The notes under the pieces: generated by a model
What the model was told of the DNA's origin: nothing
What the model saw: the letters and a program-made list of their open reading frames with translations, nothing else
Database searches by the model: none
DNA from: CAZKTO01 sp964555685
Lineage (GTDB): Bacteria > Chloroflexota > Dehalococcoidia > SHYB01
DNA: 64,000 nt
Reading direction: 5' to 3'
Assembly: GCA_964555685.1 (NCBI GenBank)
Contig: CAZKTO010000005.1
Location: 1-64,000 of the forward strand
Program-made: the position numbers and the translations under genes
Part shown: one piece after another, positions 1 to 9,520 of the stretch
Layout of the letters: each line of letters begins with the position of its first letter
Position numbering within the stretch: position 1 is the stretch's first letter

Positions 1-1
1 C

Positions 2-532
2 GAGGCGCTGGAGATCCTCTTCAAGGGCAACAGCATCGCCGAGGTGCTGGACATGACGGTGACGGAGGCGCAGGAGTTCTTTGCCCATATCCCGTCGGTC
101 AACAACAAGCTCTCGACGATGCGCGACGTGGGCCTGGGCTACGTCCGCCTCGGCCAGCCGGCCACGACGCTCTCGGGCGGCGAGGCGCAGCGGGTGAAGC
201 TGAGCACGGAGCTCTCACGCCGCTCGACGGGCCGGACGCTCTACATCCTGGACGAGCCGACGACGGGCCTCTCGTTCGAGGACGCCTATGCGCTGCTGCG
301 GGTGCTGCACCGGCTGGTCGATGGCGGCAACACCGTCATCCTGATCGAGCACCACCTGGACCTGGTCAAGAACGCGGACTGGCTCATCGACCTGGGGCCG
401 GGCGCGGGCGAGGCGGGCGGCTACCTGGTGGCGACAGGCACGCCGGAGGAGGTGGCCGCGAACCGCAAGTCGATCACGGGCCAGTGGCTGAAGCCGGTGC
501 TGGCGCGGGCGCGGGTGAGGGTGGGGGCGTAG
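2..532 (+). CDS. uvrA: UvrA, excinuclease ABC subunit A (3' part)
   Basis: C-terminal 176 residues of UvrA; the reading frame is open to the left edge, so the 5' part lies outside the window. UvrA is the ATP-driven damage-recognition subunit of nucleotide excision repair and acts as a dimer that loads UvrB. Seen here: the family-typical KGNSIAEVLDMTV stretch, the ABC signature LSGGEAQRVKL of the second ATPase near nt 170, Walker B LYILDEPTTGL, and the switch histidine in LIEHHLD. The tail is short and ends soon after the ATPase, as in most UvrA proteins. It converges with the next gene, leaving 12 nt between the two stops. Confidence 0.95.
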   Translation, partial: EALEILFKGNSIAEVLDMTVTEAQEFFAHIPSVNNKLSTMRDVGLGYVRLGQPATTLSGGEAQRVKLSTELSRRSTGRTLYILDEPTTGLSFEDAYALLRVLHRLVDGGNTVILIEHHLDLVKNADWLIDLGPGAGEAGGYLVATGTPEEVAANRKSITGQWLKPVLARARVRVGA

Positions 533-544
533 GGGATGCTCTCC

Positions 545-2167
545 CTACTCCATGTGCATCCCGATCTGCGTGTGGGACTGGGCGTACTGGTCCACGATGA
601 CGTTGACGACGGCCGGCTTGCCTGATTTCGCCGCCCGCTCCAGCGCCGGCCGGATCTGCTCCGGCCGCTCGCAGAACTCGCCGTGGCCGCCTAGGGCCTC
701 CATCATCCGGTCGTAGCGGCTGAAGCCCAGGTGCTGCTGCGGATTGAACTCCTTGCCGGCGGCCGTGAAGCTCCCGTTGTTGCAGATCACGAAGAGGACG
801 TTGAGCTTGTGCCGAACGGCCGTGTCGGTCTCCATGCCGTGCCAGCCGAAGGCGCCGTCGCCCGTCAGCACCACCACCTGCTTGTCCGGCTTGGCCGCCT
901 TGGCCGCGATCCCGAACGGCACGCCGACGCCCATGTCGCCGTGGGTGCCCGAGTTCACCCGGTGCCCCGGCACGTAGCTGGGGATCGACTGGCGGGCGAA
1001 GTTCAGCGTCTCGTGGCCGTCGACGACGAGCACCGCGTCCCGGTCGAGGAAGTCCCGCACCTCGCGCATGAGGCGCAGCGGGTGCAGGGGCACCTTGTTG
1101 GAGTCCATGATGGCCGCCGTCTGCTCCATGCGCTTGGCGTCGCGTTCGGCGAGGGCCTTGGTCCAGGGCGTCTCGTCCTTCGGCTTGAAGCGCCCCTTGG
1201 AGGCCTCGGCGAGCTGGCTGAGGACCGCCTTGGCGTCGCCCAGGATGCCCAGCTCGACGGGCGCGTTGTGGCCGATCTCCTTGGGGTCGAGGTTGACGGC
1301 GATGAGCTTCATCTCCTTGCTCCAGCGCGGCGGCCTGAAGAAGGAGATGATGTTGTTGGCCCGCGTGCCGATGGCCAGGACGACGTCCGCCTCCTGGAAG
1401 GCCATGGAGCGGGCGCCGGCGTAGAAGCGAGGATGGTCCTCCGGGATGACGCCGCGGCCCTGGGGCGTCGTGAAGAACGGGATGCCCGTGGCGTCGACGA
1501 AGGCCTCCAGCTCCCTGTGCGCCTGGGACCAGAAGACGCCGCTGCCCGTGACGACGAGGGGCCTCTTGGCCCTGGCCAGCATGTCGATGGCCGTCTTTAC
1601 CAGGGCCGGGTCGCCGTGGGGGCGCGCCTCCGTCCGGTACTTGACGGGCATGCGGACCCGCTCCTCATCGATGCGCGCGCCCACGATGTCGTTGGGCAGA
1701 TCGAGGTAGACGGGGCCGTGGGGCGGGGCCAGGGCGTGGCGGAAGGCAGTGCCGATGAGTTCGGGGATCTTGTGGGTGTGGGTGGCCTGGAAGGCCCACT
1801 TGGTGCAGGGCCGCATCAAGTTCACCTGGTCCATCTCCTGGAAGACGCCCGACTCCCGGTCCGCCAGGTTGGCCGAGGCCCCGAAGTTGATGACGGGGCA
1901 GGCGTCGGCCATGGCGTTGGCCAGCGCCGGAACGACGTTGGCTGTCCCCGGGCCGTGGGCCGAAAGGACGATGCCCGGCTTTCCGGTCACGCGGCTGTAG
2001 CCGTGAGCCATCATGCCTGCCGACGTCTCGTTGCGGACGAGGATGCCCTTCATGCCCAGCGCCAGGCAGTCGCCGACGATGGGCGCCGAAAGCAGATAGA
2101 AGAACGTATCGATGCCCTCCGCCTGGAGGGCCCTGGCTGCGATGGTGCTCCCTTTGACCTGTCCCAC
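545..2167 (-). CDS. Acetolactate synthase-like thiamin-diphosphate enzyme
   Basis: About 540 residues with the three-domain layout of the acetolactate synthase / oxalyl-CoA decarboxylase / benzoylformate decarboxylase superfamily. The N-terminal pyrimidine-binding domain carries the catalytic glutamate in RNETSAGMMAHGYSR. The central domain contains the LVVTGSGVFW region. The C-terminal domain holds the Mg-diphosphate motif GDGAFGWHG ending in CNNGS. I start it at a GTG with AAAAGGAG seven nt upstream; a longer frame to an upstream ATG (nt 2212) lacks a ribosome site and adds 15 unlikely residues. No ilvN-type small subunit or other Ile/Val gene is nearby, so a catabolic 2-oxoacid or CoA-ester role is as likely as acetolactate synthesis. 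The substrate cannot be read from the sequence. Confidence 0.8.
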   Translation of the reverse strand: MGQVKGSTIAARALQAEGIDTFFYLLSAPIVGDCLALGMKGILVRNETSAGMMAHGYSRVTGKPGIVLSAHGPGTANVVPALANAMADACPVINFGASANLADRESGVFQEMDQVNLMRPCTKWAFQATHTHKIPELIGTAFRHALAPPHGPVYLDLPNDIVGARIDEERVRMPVKYRTEARPHGDPALVKTAIDMLARAKRPLVVTGSGVFWSQAHRELEAFVDATGIPFFTTPQGRGVIPEDHPRFYAGARSMAFQEADVVLAIGTRANNIISFFRPPRWSKEMKLIAVNLDPKEIGHNAPVELGILGDAKAVLSQLAEASKGRFKPKDETPWTKALAERDAKRMEQTAAIMDSNKVPLHPLRLMREVRDFLDRDAVLVVDGHETLNFARQSIPSYVPGHRVNSGTHGDMGVGVPFGIAAKAAKPDKQVVVLTGDGAFGWHGMETDTAVRHKLNVLFVICNNGSFTAAGKEFNPQQHLGFSRYDRMMEALGGHGEFCERPEQIRPALERAAKSGKPAVVNVIVDQYAQSHTQIGMHME

Positions 2168-2361
2168 AGTGGCGCTCCTTTTCGGTTCGATGGCTGGGCG
2201 TGAGTGTACCACAGACGATCAGAGAACCCGCAGATTGCGCAGGTTGCACAGATCGGATGGGTGGCGATTCCCGGGCGGTGTGTTGCTGCGAGTCGAAGAG
2301 GATCGGGGCAATCAGCAGCAGGGCAGCGTCTGTGAGGGCTTGGCCAGGGGCGCCGGGAAAA

Positions 2362-2391
2362 TTGACATCGTCAGGAGTCGGTGCGTACCAT
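2362..2391 (+). promoter_or_regulatory. Candidate sigma-70 promoter for the nuo operon
   Basis: TTGACA (2362-2367), 18-nt spacer, TACCAT (2386-2391; 4 of 6 to TATAAT), about 110 nt before the chosen nuoA start. It lies in the 336-nt divergent region 2168-2503, which otherwise holds nothing I recognise. Confidence 0.45.
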
Positions 2392-2503
2392 GGATGGTCG
2401 CGGCCGGGCGGGAGCCCAGCCCATGGCCTGGTACGAGTCTCGATGCGCGGGGGCCGCCCGCCAGGGAGGCGGCCTCATCGTTCGCCCAGGAGCGCCGGCG
2501 GCG

Positions 2504-2865
2504 TTGAGCGAGTACTTCTCGGACTACACGGCGGTCCTCATCGCCACCATCGCGGGGACGGCGCTGGTGCTGCTCTCCTTCGCCATGTCCCAGGTGATCG
2601 CGCCCAAGGCCCGCTCGGCCCTCAAGGACATCCCGTACGAGTGCGGCATCCCGCCCATCGGCGAGGCCGCTGTCCAGCTCCACTTCCGCTACTACCTCTT
2701 CGCCATTCTCTTCCTCATCTTCGACGTGGAGGCCGTCTTCCTCTTCCCCTGGGCCGTCATCTTCCTCAGCCCGGAGCTCACCTCGGCCATCTTCTACGAG
2801 ATGCTCATCTTCATCGGCATCCTGGCCTTCGGGCTCCTCTACGCCTGGAAGAAGGGCATCCTGGA

Positions 2866-2875
<10 letters not shown>
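2504..2875 (+). CDS. nuoA: NADH-quinone oxidoreductase subunit A
   Basis: Membrane subunit of complex I, about 123 residues with three hydrophobic helices. It carries the family signature IPYECGIPP, which helps form the quinone-site loop, and the segment LFLIFDVEAVFLFPWA. I start it at a TTG (LSEYFSDY...) preceded by CAGGAG 11-13 nt upstream. An in-frame ATG at nt 2381 would add 41 Arg/Gly-rich residues unlike any NuoA. It is the first gene of the eleven-gene operon, and its 3' end overlaps nuoB by 10 nt. Confidence 0.9.
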
Positions 2876-3400
<525 letters not shown>

Positions 3401-3414
<14 letters not shown>

Positions 3415-3943
3415 GGCGGCCCCCCAGGCGCCGGTCCGGCCCGATCCCAAGATGGAGGGCCTGTTGCGGGAGGTCTATGCCTCCTTCGGCGCCGCCTTCG
3501 CCTACGCGGTGGACGAGGTCACCGTCACCGTGCCGCGGGAGCGCATCGCCGAGGCCTGCCGCATCGCCAAAGACGACCCGCGGCTCAAGTTCGACTACCT
3601 GCGCTGCCTGGCCGTCACCGAGTACCAGGACCGCTTCCAGGCCGTCTACCTGCTCTACTCGACCTCGTTTGGGCACCGCGCCATCCTGAAGGCCGACGCG
3701 CCCAAGACCGATCCGGTCATCCCATCGGTCACGGGCGTGTGGAGGGGGGCCGACTGGCACGAGCGGGAGGGCGCCGAGCTCTTCGGCGTCGTCTTCTCCG
3801 GCCACCCCGATCTCAAACATCTGCTCCTCTTCGACGAGTTCACGGGCAAGTTCCCGCTGCGCAAGGACTACCCCTTCGAGGAGACCGTCGAGTGGAGCGA
3901 GGAGACGCATCCCCGCTGGGAGAGACCAGACGATGCCCGCTGA
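3401..3943 (+). CDS. nuoC: NADH-quinone oxidoreductase subunit C
   Basis: 30-kDa-type subunit, 180 residues, separate from NuoD (in enterobacteria the two are fused). The conserved block FKYLRCLAVTEYQD-like (FDYLRCLAVTEYQD here) and the C-terminal signature HPDLKHLLLFDEF with LRKDYPFEE are present; the last matches the PL+RKDYP motif of the family. GTG start, overlapping nuoB by 14 nt, with GGGAG just upstream. Overlaps nuoD by 11 nt. Confidence 0.93.
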
Positions 3944-5054
3944 CCCGCGCCTCCAGACGGTGGACATGCTCCTCAACATGGGGCCGCAGCACCCCAGCAC
4001 CCATGGGGTCTTCCGCATGCTTCTCACCGTCGATGGCGAGCGCGTCGTGGACGTGGAGCCCCACATCGGCTACCTGCACCGGGGCTCCGAGAAGCTCTGC
4101 GAGCGGGAGAACTACCGCCAGATCGTCACCCTCTTCGACCGGCTGGACTACGTGGCCAACTTCAACAACGAGCTCGTCTTCGTCATGGCGGCGGAGAAGC
4201 TCATGGGCCTCCAGGTCCCGGAGCGGGCCCAGTTCATCCGGGTCATCCTCTGTGAGCTGAACCGCATCGCCAGCCACATGCTCTTCTACGGCGCCTACGG
4301 GACGGACGTGGGCGTCTTCGGCACGCCCTTCATCTACGGCTTCCGGGAGCGGGAGTCCATCCAGCAGCTCTTCGAGGCGGTCAGCGGCGCGCGGATGATG
4401 CACAGCTACTTCCGCGTGGGCGGCGTGGCCCAGGACCTGCCCGAGGGCTTCGCGGCGCACCTGCGCCGGCTCCTGGACCAGCTCCGGCGGGCGGTGGAGG
4501 AGTGCGACCGGCTCCTGACCTATAACGACATCTTCCTGGAGCGAACGGTGGGCATCGGCGCTATCACCGCGCAGGAGGCCATCGACTACGGCGTCAGCGG
4601 GCCCCTGCTCCGCGCCTGCGGGGCGCCCATGGACGTGCGGGCGGCCGAGCCCTACGCCGTCTACGACCGGTTCGACTGGGAGATCCCGCTGGGGAAGAAC
4701 GGCGACTGCTGGGACCGCTACTGGGTGCGCGTCGAGGAGATGCGCCAGTCGGTCCGGATCATCGAGCAGGCGCTGGCGATGCTGCCCTCGGGGCCGGTGC
4801 AGGCGCCGGTGGCCAAGTTCGGGTTCGTCAAGCCGCCAGCGGGCGATGTGTACGTCCGGGCCGAGAACCCCAGGGGCGACTTCGGCGTCTATCTCGTGAG
4901 CCAGGGGCAGAACACACCCTACCGGGTGAAGATACGGGCGCCATCCTTCTGTAACCTTATGGCGCTCAAGCGCATGGTCCAGGGCGCCTACCTGGCCGAT
5001 ACCGTGGTCATCCTCGGCTCGATGGACATCGTCCTGGGCGAGGTGGACCGGTGA
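3933..5054 (+). CDS. nuoD: NADH-quinone oxidoreductase subunit D
   Basis: 49-kDa-type subunit forming the quinone cavity with NuoB. 373 residues. Family marks include LNMGPQHPSTHGVFR at the N-terminus (quinone-site His), HIGYLHRGSEKLCE, and the C-terminal LMALKRMVQGAYLADTVVILGSMD ending in the conserved GSxDxVxGEVDR. The sequence descends from [NiFe]-hydrogenase large subunits but lacks their metal-ligating CxxC pairs. Overlaps nuoC by 11 nt and nuoH by 4 nt (GTGA). Confidence 0.95.
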   Translation: MPADPRLQTVDMLLNMGPQHPSTHGVFRMLLTVDGERVVDVEPHIGYLHRGSEKLCERENYRQIVTLFDRLDYVANFNNELVFVMAAEKLMGLQVPERAQFIRVILCELNRIASHMLFYGAYGTDVGVFGTPFIYGFRERESIQQLFEAVSGARMMHSYFRVGGVAQDLPEGFAAHLRRLLDQLRRAVEECDRLLTYNDIFLERTVGIGAITAQEAIDYGVSGPLLRACGAPMDVRAAEPYAVYDRFDWEIPLGKNGDCWDRYWVRVEEMRQSVRIIEQALAMLPSGPVQAPVAKFGFVKPPAGDVYVRAENPRGDFGVYLVSQGQNTPYRVKIRAPSFCNLMALKRMVQGAYLADTVVILGSMDIVLGEVDR

Positions 5055-6199
5055 GCGGCCTCCTCGATCTTTCGGACCGCTTCACATGGGCCGACGTGGG
5101 CTGGACCACCGGCGCCGTGGCCCTCTTCATCGCCTTCCTGACGTTCGCGGTGCTGGGGCTCACCTACGCCGAGCGCAAGGTCCTGGCGCGCATCCAGCAG
5201 CGCATGGGGCCCATGCGCACCGGGCCCTGGGGCCTGCTCCAGCCCATCGCCGACGCCCTCAAGCTCCTCACGAAGGAGGACCTGACGCCGGGCCGCGCCG
5301 ACAGGCTGACGTTCTGGCTGGCGCCCCTGGTCGTCTTCGTCCCGGCCTTCGTCATCTGGGTCTCGATCCCCTTCACCCGGGACCTAGTCATCGAGAATCT
5401 CGAGTTCGGCATCCTCTTCGTCATCGCCGTCTCCAGCGTCTCGACGGCCGGGCTGCTCATGGCCGGCTGGGGCTCCGCCAACAAGTACGCCATGCTGGGC
5501 GCGCTGCGGGCGGCGGCCCAGCTCCTGAGCTACGAGCTGCCGTTGCTCATCGCCGTGCTGGGCGCCGTCATGATCGCCGAGTCCACCGACCTCCAGGTCA
5601 TCGTCGAGCATCAAGGCGCTCTCTGGTTCGTCCTGCTGCAGCCGGCGGCCTTTGTGATCTTCCTGCTCTCGGGCCTGGCCGAGGTGGGCCGCGCGCCCTT
5701 CGATATCCCAACGGCCGAGTCGGAGGTGGTGGGCGGGCCGATGGTTGAGTACAGCGGCATCCACTGGGGGATGTTCTACCTGGCCGAGTACGCCAATACC
5801 TTCGCCGTCGCGGTGCTGACCACGCTGCTCTTCCTGGGCGGCTGGCGCGGTCCCGGGCCCCAAAGCGGCCTCGGCGAGGATGTGATGATGGCGTTCTGGC
5901 TCCTGCTCAAGACCTCGGCCGTCATCCTCTTCATCTTCTGGCTGCGGGCCACGGTCCCGCGCCTGCGCATCGACCAGCTCATGGCGCTGGCGTGGAAGGT
6001 TCTCGTTCCCCTCTCGCTGGTGAACCTGGTCGTGACCAGCATCTACCTCTTCTACGGGTGGCCCGACTGGAGTATAGTCTTGTTGTCTTTCGTCATCCTC
6101 ACGGGGGCCGTCGCCATCTACTATCGCACCCGGCGCGGCCGGCTGCCCCGGCCGGTCACGGTCAAGGTGCGGGTCCAGCAGGGAAGGATCGTCGGATGA
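5051..6199 (+). CDS. nuoH: NADH-quinone oxidoreductase subunit H
   Basis: Membrane subunit (ND1 type) joining the hydrophilic arm to the membrane arm and forming the quinone entry channel. 382 residues with eight or nine hydrophobic helices. Signatures: AERKVLARIQQRMGP(M)R in the first loop, and GLAEVGRAPFDIPTAESEVVGG, the acidic loop facing the quinone channel. Start is a GTG within the nuoD stop (GTGA). The C-terminal 20 residues are basic and probably cytoplasmic. Confidence 0.95.
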   Translation: MSGLLDLSDRFTWADVGWTTGAVALFIAFLTFAVLGLTYAERKVLARIQQRMGPMRTGPWGLLQPIADALKLLTKEDLTPGRADRLTFWLAPLVVFVPAFVIWVSIPFTRDLVIENLEFGILFVIAVSSVSTAGLLMAGWGSANKYAMLGALRAAAQLLSYELPLLIAVLGAVMIAESTDLQVIVEHQGALWFVLLQPAAFVIFLLSGLAEVGRAPFDIPTAESEVVGGPMVEYSGIHWGMFYLAEYANTFAVAVLTTLLFLGGWRGPGPQSGLGEDVMMAFWLLLKTSAVILFIFWLRATVPRLRIDQLMALAWKVLVPLSLVNLVVTSIYLFYGWPDWSIVLLSFVILTGAVAIYYRTRRGRLPRPVTVKVRVQQGRIVG

Positions 6200-6681
6200 T
6201 CGGCTTCGCCAAGAGCCTGGCCGTCACCCTCAGGACGATGCTCCGCAGGCCGGTGACCGTCCAGTACCCGGACGCCCACCTGCCCATGTCGCCGCGGTAC
6301 CTGGGCTTTCCGGCGCTGCTGTGGGACGAGAAGGTGGACGAGCCGGCCTGCACCGGCTGCCTGGTCTGCGCGCGCTACTGCCCCACCGACTGCATCCAGG
6401 TGTCCATGAAGGACAACCCTCTGCACAAGGAGGGGAGGAGCCCGCGCAGGAAGATCGTGGACGACTTTCAGATCCGGATGGAGCGGTGCATCCTGTGCGG
6501 CATCTGCGTGGAGGTCTGCAACTTCGGGGCCATCGCCATGACGGACTACCACGAGGAGGCGGACCTGGGCCGCGGCGGCCTCATCGCGACCAAGGAAGAC
6601 CTCTTCCGCATGGGCCGGGACTACCAGAGGCGGGCTGGTATTGTCGTCGGAGGTGGCGGCGGCGAAGAGGGGAGCGCGTGA
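6196..6681 (+). CDS. nuoI: NADH-quinone oxidoreductase subunit I
   Basis: TYKY-type ferredoxin subunit carrying clusters N6a and N6b. Two 4Fe-4S motifs are intact: CTGCLVCARYCP (about residues 56-67) and CILCGICVEVCN (about 96-107). 161 residues. The Gly-rich tail (VVGGGGGEEGSA) is low-complexity. ATGA overlap with nuoH and GTGA overlap with nuoJ indicate translational coupling. In a complex without NuoEFG this subunit sits close to where an external electron donor would feed in. Confidence 0.95.
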   Translation: MIGFAKSLAVTLRTMLRRPVTVQYPDAHLPMSPRYLGFPALLWDEKVDEPACTGCLVCARYCPTDCIQVSMKDNPLHKEGRSPRRKIVDDFQIRMERCILCGICVEVCNFGAIAMTDYHEEADLGRGGLIATKEDLFRMGRDYQRRAGIVVGGGGGEEGSA

Positions 6682-7172
6682 GCCCGCAGCTCGGCATCTA
6701 CATCGCCGTGGCGCTGGTGGCGGTGGCGGGCGGGCTGGGGACGGTGCTGGCCCGGAACGTCGTCTACGCCTCCCTCTCGCTCCTCCTGAGCCTGCTGGCC
6801 GTGGCCGGCGTCTACGTCCTCGTCTTCTCGCCGTTCCTGGCGGTGGTGCAGGTGCTGATCTATGGCGGGGCCATCATCGTCGTGGTGCTCTTCGCGCTGA
6901 TGCTGACGCGCCAGTCCCCCGAGGGGGGCGGCCTCGACAACCGGCAGAAGCCCCTGGCGGCGGCGGCCGGGCTCGGCGCCCTGGGCGTGCTCATCGCCAC
7001 CATCGTCGTCAACGAGTGGCCCGCGGCGGTGGAGCCGAAGCCCGCTGGCTTCCGCGAGCTGGGCGAGTCCCTCTTCAGCCAGTGGGCCGTGCCTTTCGAG
7101 ATCGCCTCGGTTCTGCTGCTGGTGGCCCTCATCGGCGCCATCGTCATCGCCCGGCCGGGAGCGCGCAGGTGA
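6678..7172 (+). CDS. nuoJ: NADH-quinone oxidoreductase subunit J
   Basis: ND6-type membrane subunit, 164 residues, five hydrophobic helices. It carries the family segment VVQVLIYGGAIIVVVLFALML; the conserved Tyr/Gly of helix 3, where a pi-bulge forms in known structures, are present. GTG start overlapping the nuoI stop by 4 nt; its own stop overlaps nuoK by 4 nt. Confidence 0.93.
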   Translation: MSPQLGIYIAVALVAVAGGLGTVLARNVVYASLSLLLSLLAVAGVYVLVFSPFLAVVQVLIYGGAIIVVVLFALMLTRQSPEGGGLDNRQKPLAAAAGLGALGVLIATIVVNEWPAAVEPKPAGFRELGESLFSQWAVPFEIASVLLLVALIGAIVIARPGARR

Positions 7173-7477
7173 TCGAGCTGGAGCACGTGCTGGGGCTCAG
7201 CGCCGTCCTCTTCTCGCTGGGCCTCTTTGGCGTGCTGGCCCGGCGCAACGCCGTCATGGTGCTGCTCTCCATCGAGCTGATGCTGAACGCCGTGAACGTG
7301 AACCTGGTGGCCTTCGCGGTCTACCTGGACCCCGAGGCGCTGGTCGGCGTCATCTTCGCCATCTTCGTGATCACCGTCGCCGCCGCCGAGGTGGGGCTGG
7401 CGCTGGCCATCGTGCTGCGGCTCTACCAGAGCCGCGCGTCCGTGAACGTGGATGAAGTCAACCTGATGAAGTGGTGA
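7169..7477 (+). CDS. nuoK: NADH-quinone oxidoreductase subunit K
   Basis: ND4L-type membrane subunit, 102 residues, three helices. The two buried glutamates of the proton path are visible in LLSIELMLNAVN and in VAAAEVGLALAIV. GTG start overlapping nuoJ (GTGA). After this gene the tight overlaps stop: 137 nt without a recognisable feature separate it from nuoL. Confidence 0.94.
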   Translation: MIELEHVLGLSAVLFSLGLFGVLARRNAVMVLLSIELMLNAVNVNLVAFAVYLDPEALVGVIFAIFVITVAAAEVGLALAIVLRLYQSRASVNVDEVNLMKW

Positions 7478-7614
7478 CGGCGCGCGGACGGAGCGCCACC
7501 GGTGCCTGCCCTGTCTGGACCGGGCCCCGTGCCCGCACCCCGCCCCGCCGGGGTAGGCGGCGGACGCGGGGCGCTTTGTGAGGGTCTCGAACGGCCCTGG
7601 AGCTTTGATCGCCG

Positions 7615-9492
7615 ATGGGATCGGAATGGGCGTGGCTCCTGCCAGCGGTGTGCGCCGGGGCCTTCGCCGTGGTGGCGCTGGCGGGCCCGCGGCTTCCGGC
7701 CAGCGGCTCGCTCTTGGCTATCGCCGCTGTCGCCGCGGCCTTCGGCCTGTTCTGGCCCGTCATGGCCGACGTGGTGCGGGACGGCCCGGGCGACCTCCAC
7801 CGGCGCTGGTTCGAGGCCGGCGAGGCGACCGTCCGCCTGGGCATGACGGTGGACGAGCTGGCGGTGGTGATGCTGGGGCTGGTCACCGCCGTCTCCCTGG
7901 CGGTGCAGGTCTACTCGCTGGGCTACATGCGCGGCGATCCGCGGATCTCCTGGTACTACGCCGTCCACTCCCTCTTCGCCGCATCCATGCTGACCCTCGT
8001 CCTCGCCAACAACCTGCTGGTGCTCTACATCGGGTGGGAGCTGGTGGGTCTCTGCTCGTACCTGCTCATCGGCTTCTGGCAGGAGCGCCGGCCGGCGGCC
8101 GAGGCGGCCAAGAAGGCGTTTATCACCACCCGCGTGGGCGACGTGGCGCTGCTGATCGGCATCCTGGTCCTCTTCAAGGCCGGCGGCACCTTCGAGCTCA
8201 GCGAGCTCTTCGCCAAGGTCCAGGAGGGGGAGATCGGCGCGACGTCGCTCAACCTGGCCATGACGCTGATCTTCATCGGCGCGGCCGGCAAATCGGCCCA
8301 GTTCCCGCTCCACGTCTGGCTCCCCGACGCCATGGAAGGCCCGACGCCGGTGAGCGCGCTGATCCACGCGGCGACGATGGTGGCGGCCGGCGTCTATCTG
8401 GTAGCGCGCCTGGCCCCCCTCTACGTGCTGACGCCGGACGTCCTGGTCCTGGTCTCGGCCATCGGCCTGACGACCGCGCTTCTGGGGGCCGCCCTCGCCC
8501 TCGTGCAGAACGACATCAAGAAGGTGCTGGCCTACTCGACCATGAGCCAGCTGGGGCTCATGATGCTCTCCCTGGGCTCCTTCGGCTTCGCCGCGGGCAT
8601 CTTTCATCTCCTGACCCACGGCTTCTTCAAGGCGCTCCTCTTTCTGGGCGCGGGCAACATCGCCAAGGCGACGCACGAGGAGCAGGACATCCGAAGGATG
8701 GGCGGTCTGCGGACTCGCTTGCCCGGCACCTTCGCGACCTTTCTCATGGCCGGTCTGGCGCTGGCGGGCCTCTTCCCGCTGAGCGGCTTCTTCAGCAAGG
8801 ACGAGGTTCTGACAGCGGTGCTGGACGGGCGCGGCAGGGCGTGGTACGCGGCGGGGCTTGTCGTCTCCGTGCTCACGGCGCTCTACGTCGCCCGACTGGT
8901 GACACTCGCCTTCATGGGCCGGCCTCGCAGCGCCGCCGCGGAGCACGCCTCCGAGGAGGGCCGGGAGCTGCCCGCGACCATGACGGTCCCCATGGCGGGC
9001 CTCCTGGTGCCCGCGGCCGGCCTGGGCCTGCTGGCCATCCCCTGGCGCGCGTTCGAGGGCTTCGCCAGCTTCGTCGTCTTCCGGCCGCTGCCGGTCCACG
9101 CATTCGAGCTCCGACACGAGGTCTTCTGGCCCTCGCTCCTGGTCGTGGTCGCGGCCCTGCTGGCAGGCTGGGCCCTCTACTATCGGGCCGAGGGCCTGCC
9201 TCGGTCGGCGGTCCAGGCGCGGCTGCCGCGGCTCTACCAGGTGATGGAGAACAAGTTCTATCTCGACCACCTCTATCAGTGGACCGTGGACCACGTGGTG
9301 CTCGCCTTCTCCCGCCTCGTCGCCCTCTTCGACCGGCGGGTGGTCAGCGACATGGGCGTGGACGCCCCCGGGCGTGCGACGGTCTGGAGCGGCTTCGTCC
9401 TGCGCTACCACGAGACGGGCCTCGTGTCGGCCTACGCCCTGACCATCGCGGTGACGGCGGTGGTCGTGGTCCTGATCGTCATCGCCACCTGA
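7615..9492 (+). CDS. nuoL: NADH-quinone oxidoreductase subunit L
   Basis: Largest antiporter-like membrane subunit (ND5 type), 625 residues, about 15 hydrophobic helices plus a long C-terminal extension that includes the lateral helix. Signatures: the proton-path glutamate in YIGWELVGLCSYLLIGFW, the lysine in GKSAQFPLHVWLPDAMEGPTPVSALIHAATM, and NDIKKVLAYSTMSQLG. Start ATG at 7615 has no clear ribosome site; the 137 nt before it is the largest gap in the operon, and an upstream in-frame start would add a Gly/Arg-rich peptide. Followed by nuoM after 28 nt. Confidence 0.94.
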   Translation: MGSEWAWLLPAVCAGAFAVVALAGPRLPASGSLLAIAAVAAAFGLFWPVMADVVRDGPGDLHRRWFEAGEATVRLGMTVDELAVVMLGLVTAVSLAVQVYSLGYMRGDPRISWYYAVHSLFAASMLTLVLANNLLVLYIGWELVGLCSYLLIGFWQERRPAAEAAKKAFITTRVGDVALLIGILVLFKAGGTFELSELFAKVQEGEIGATSLNLAMTLIFIGAAGKSAQFPLHVWLPDAMEGPTPVSALIHAATMVAAGVYLVARLAPLYVLTPDVLVLVSAIGLTTALLGAALALVQNDIKKVLAYSTMSQLGLMMLSLGSFGFAAGIFHLLTHGFFKALLFLGAGNIAKATHEEQDIRRMGGLRTRLPGTFATFLMAGLALAGLFPLSGFFSKDEVLTAVLDGRGRAWYAAGLVVSVLTALYVARLVTLAFMGRPRSAAAEHASEEGRELPATMTVPMAGLLVPAAGLGLLAIPWRAFEGFASFVVFRPLPVHAFELRHEVFWPSLLVVVAALLAGWALYYRAEGLPRSAVQARLPRLYQVMENKFYLDHLYQWTVDHVVLAFSRLVALFDRRVVSDMGVDAPGRATVWSGFVLRYHETGLVSAYALTIAVTAVVVVLIVIAT

Positions 9493-9520
9493 TGCCCGCC
9501 GGAGGCCGCCCCTGAGCGAC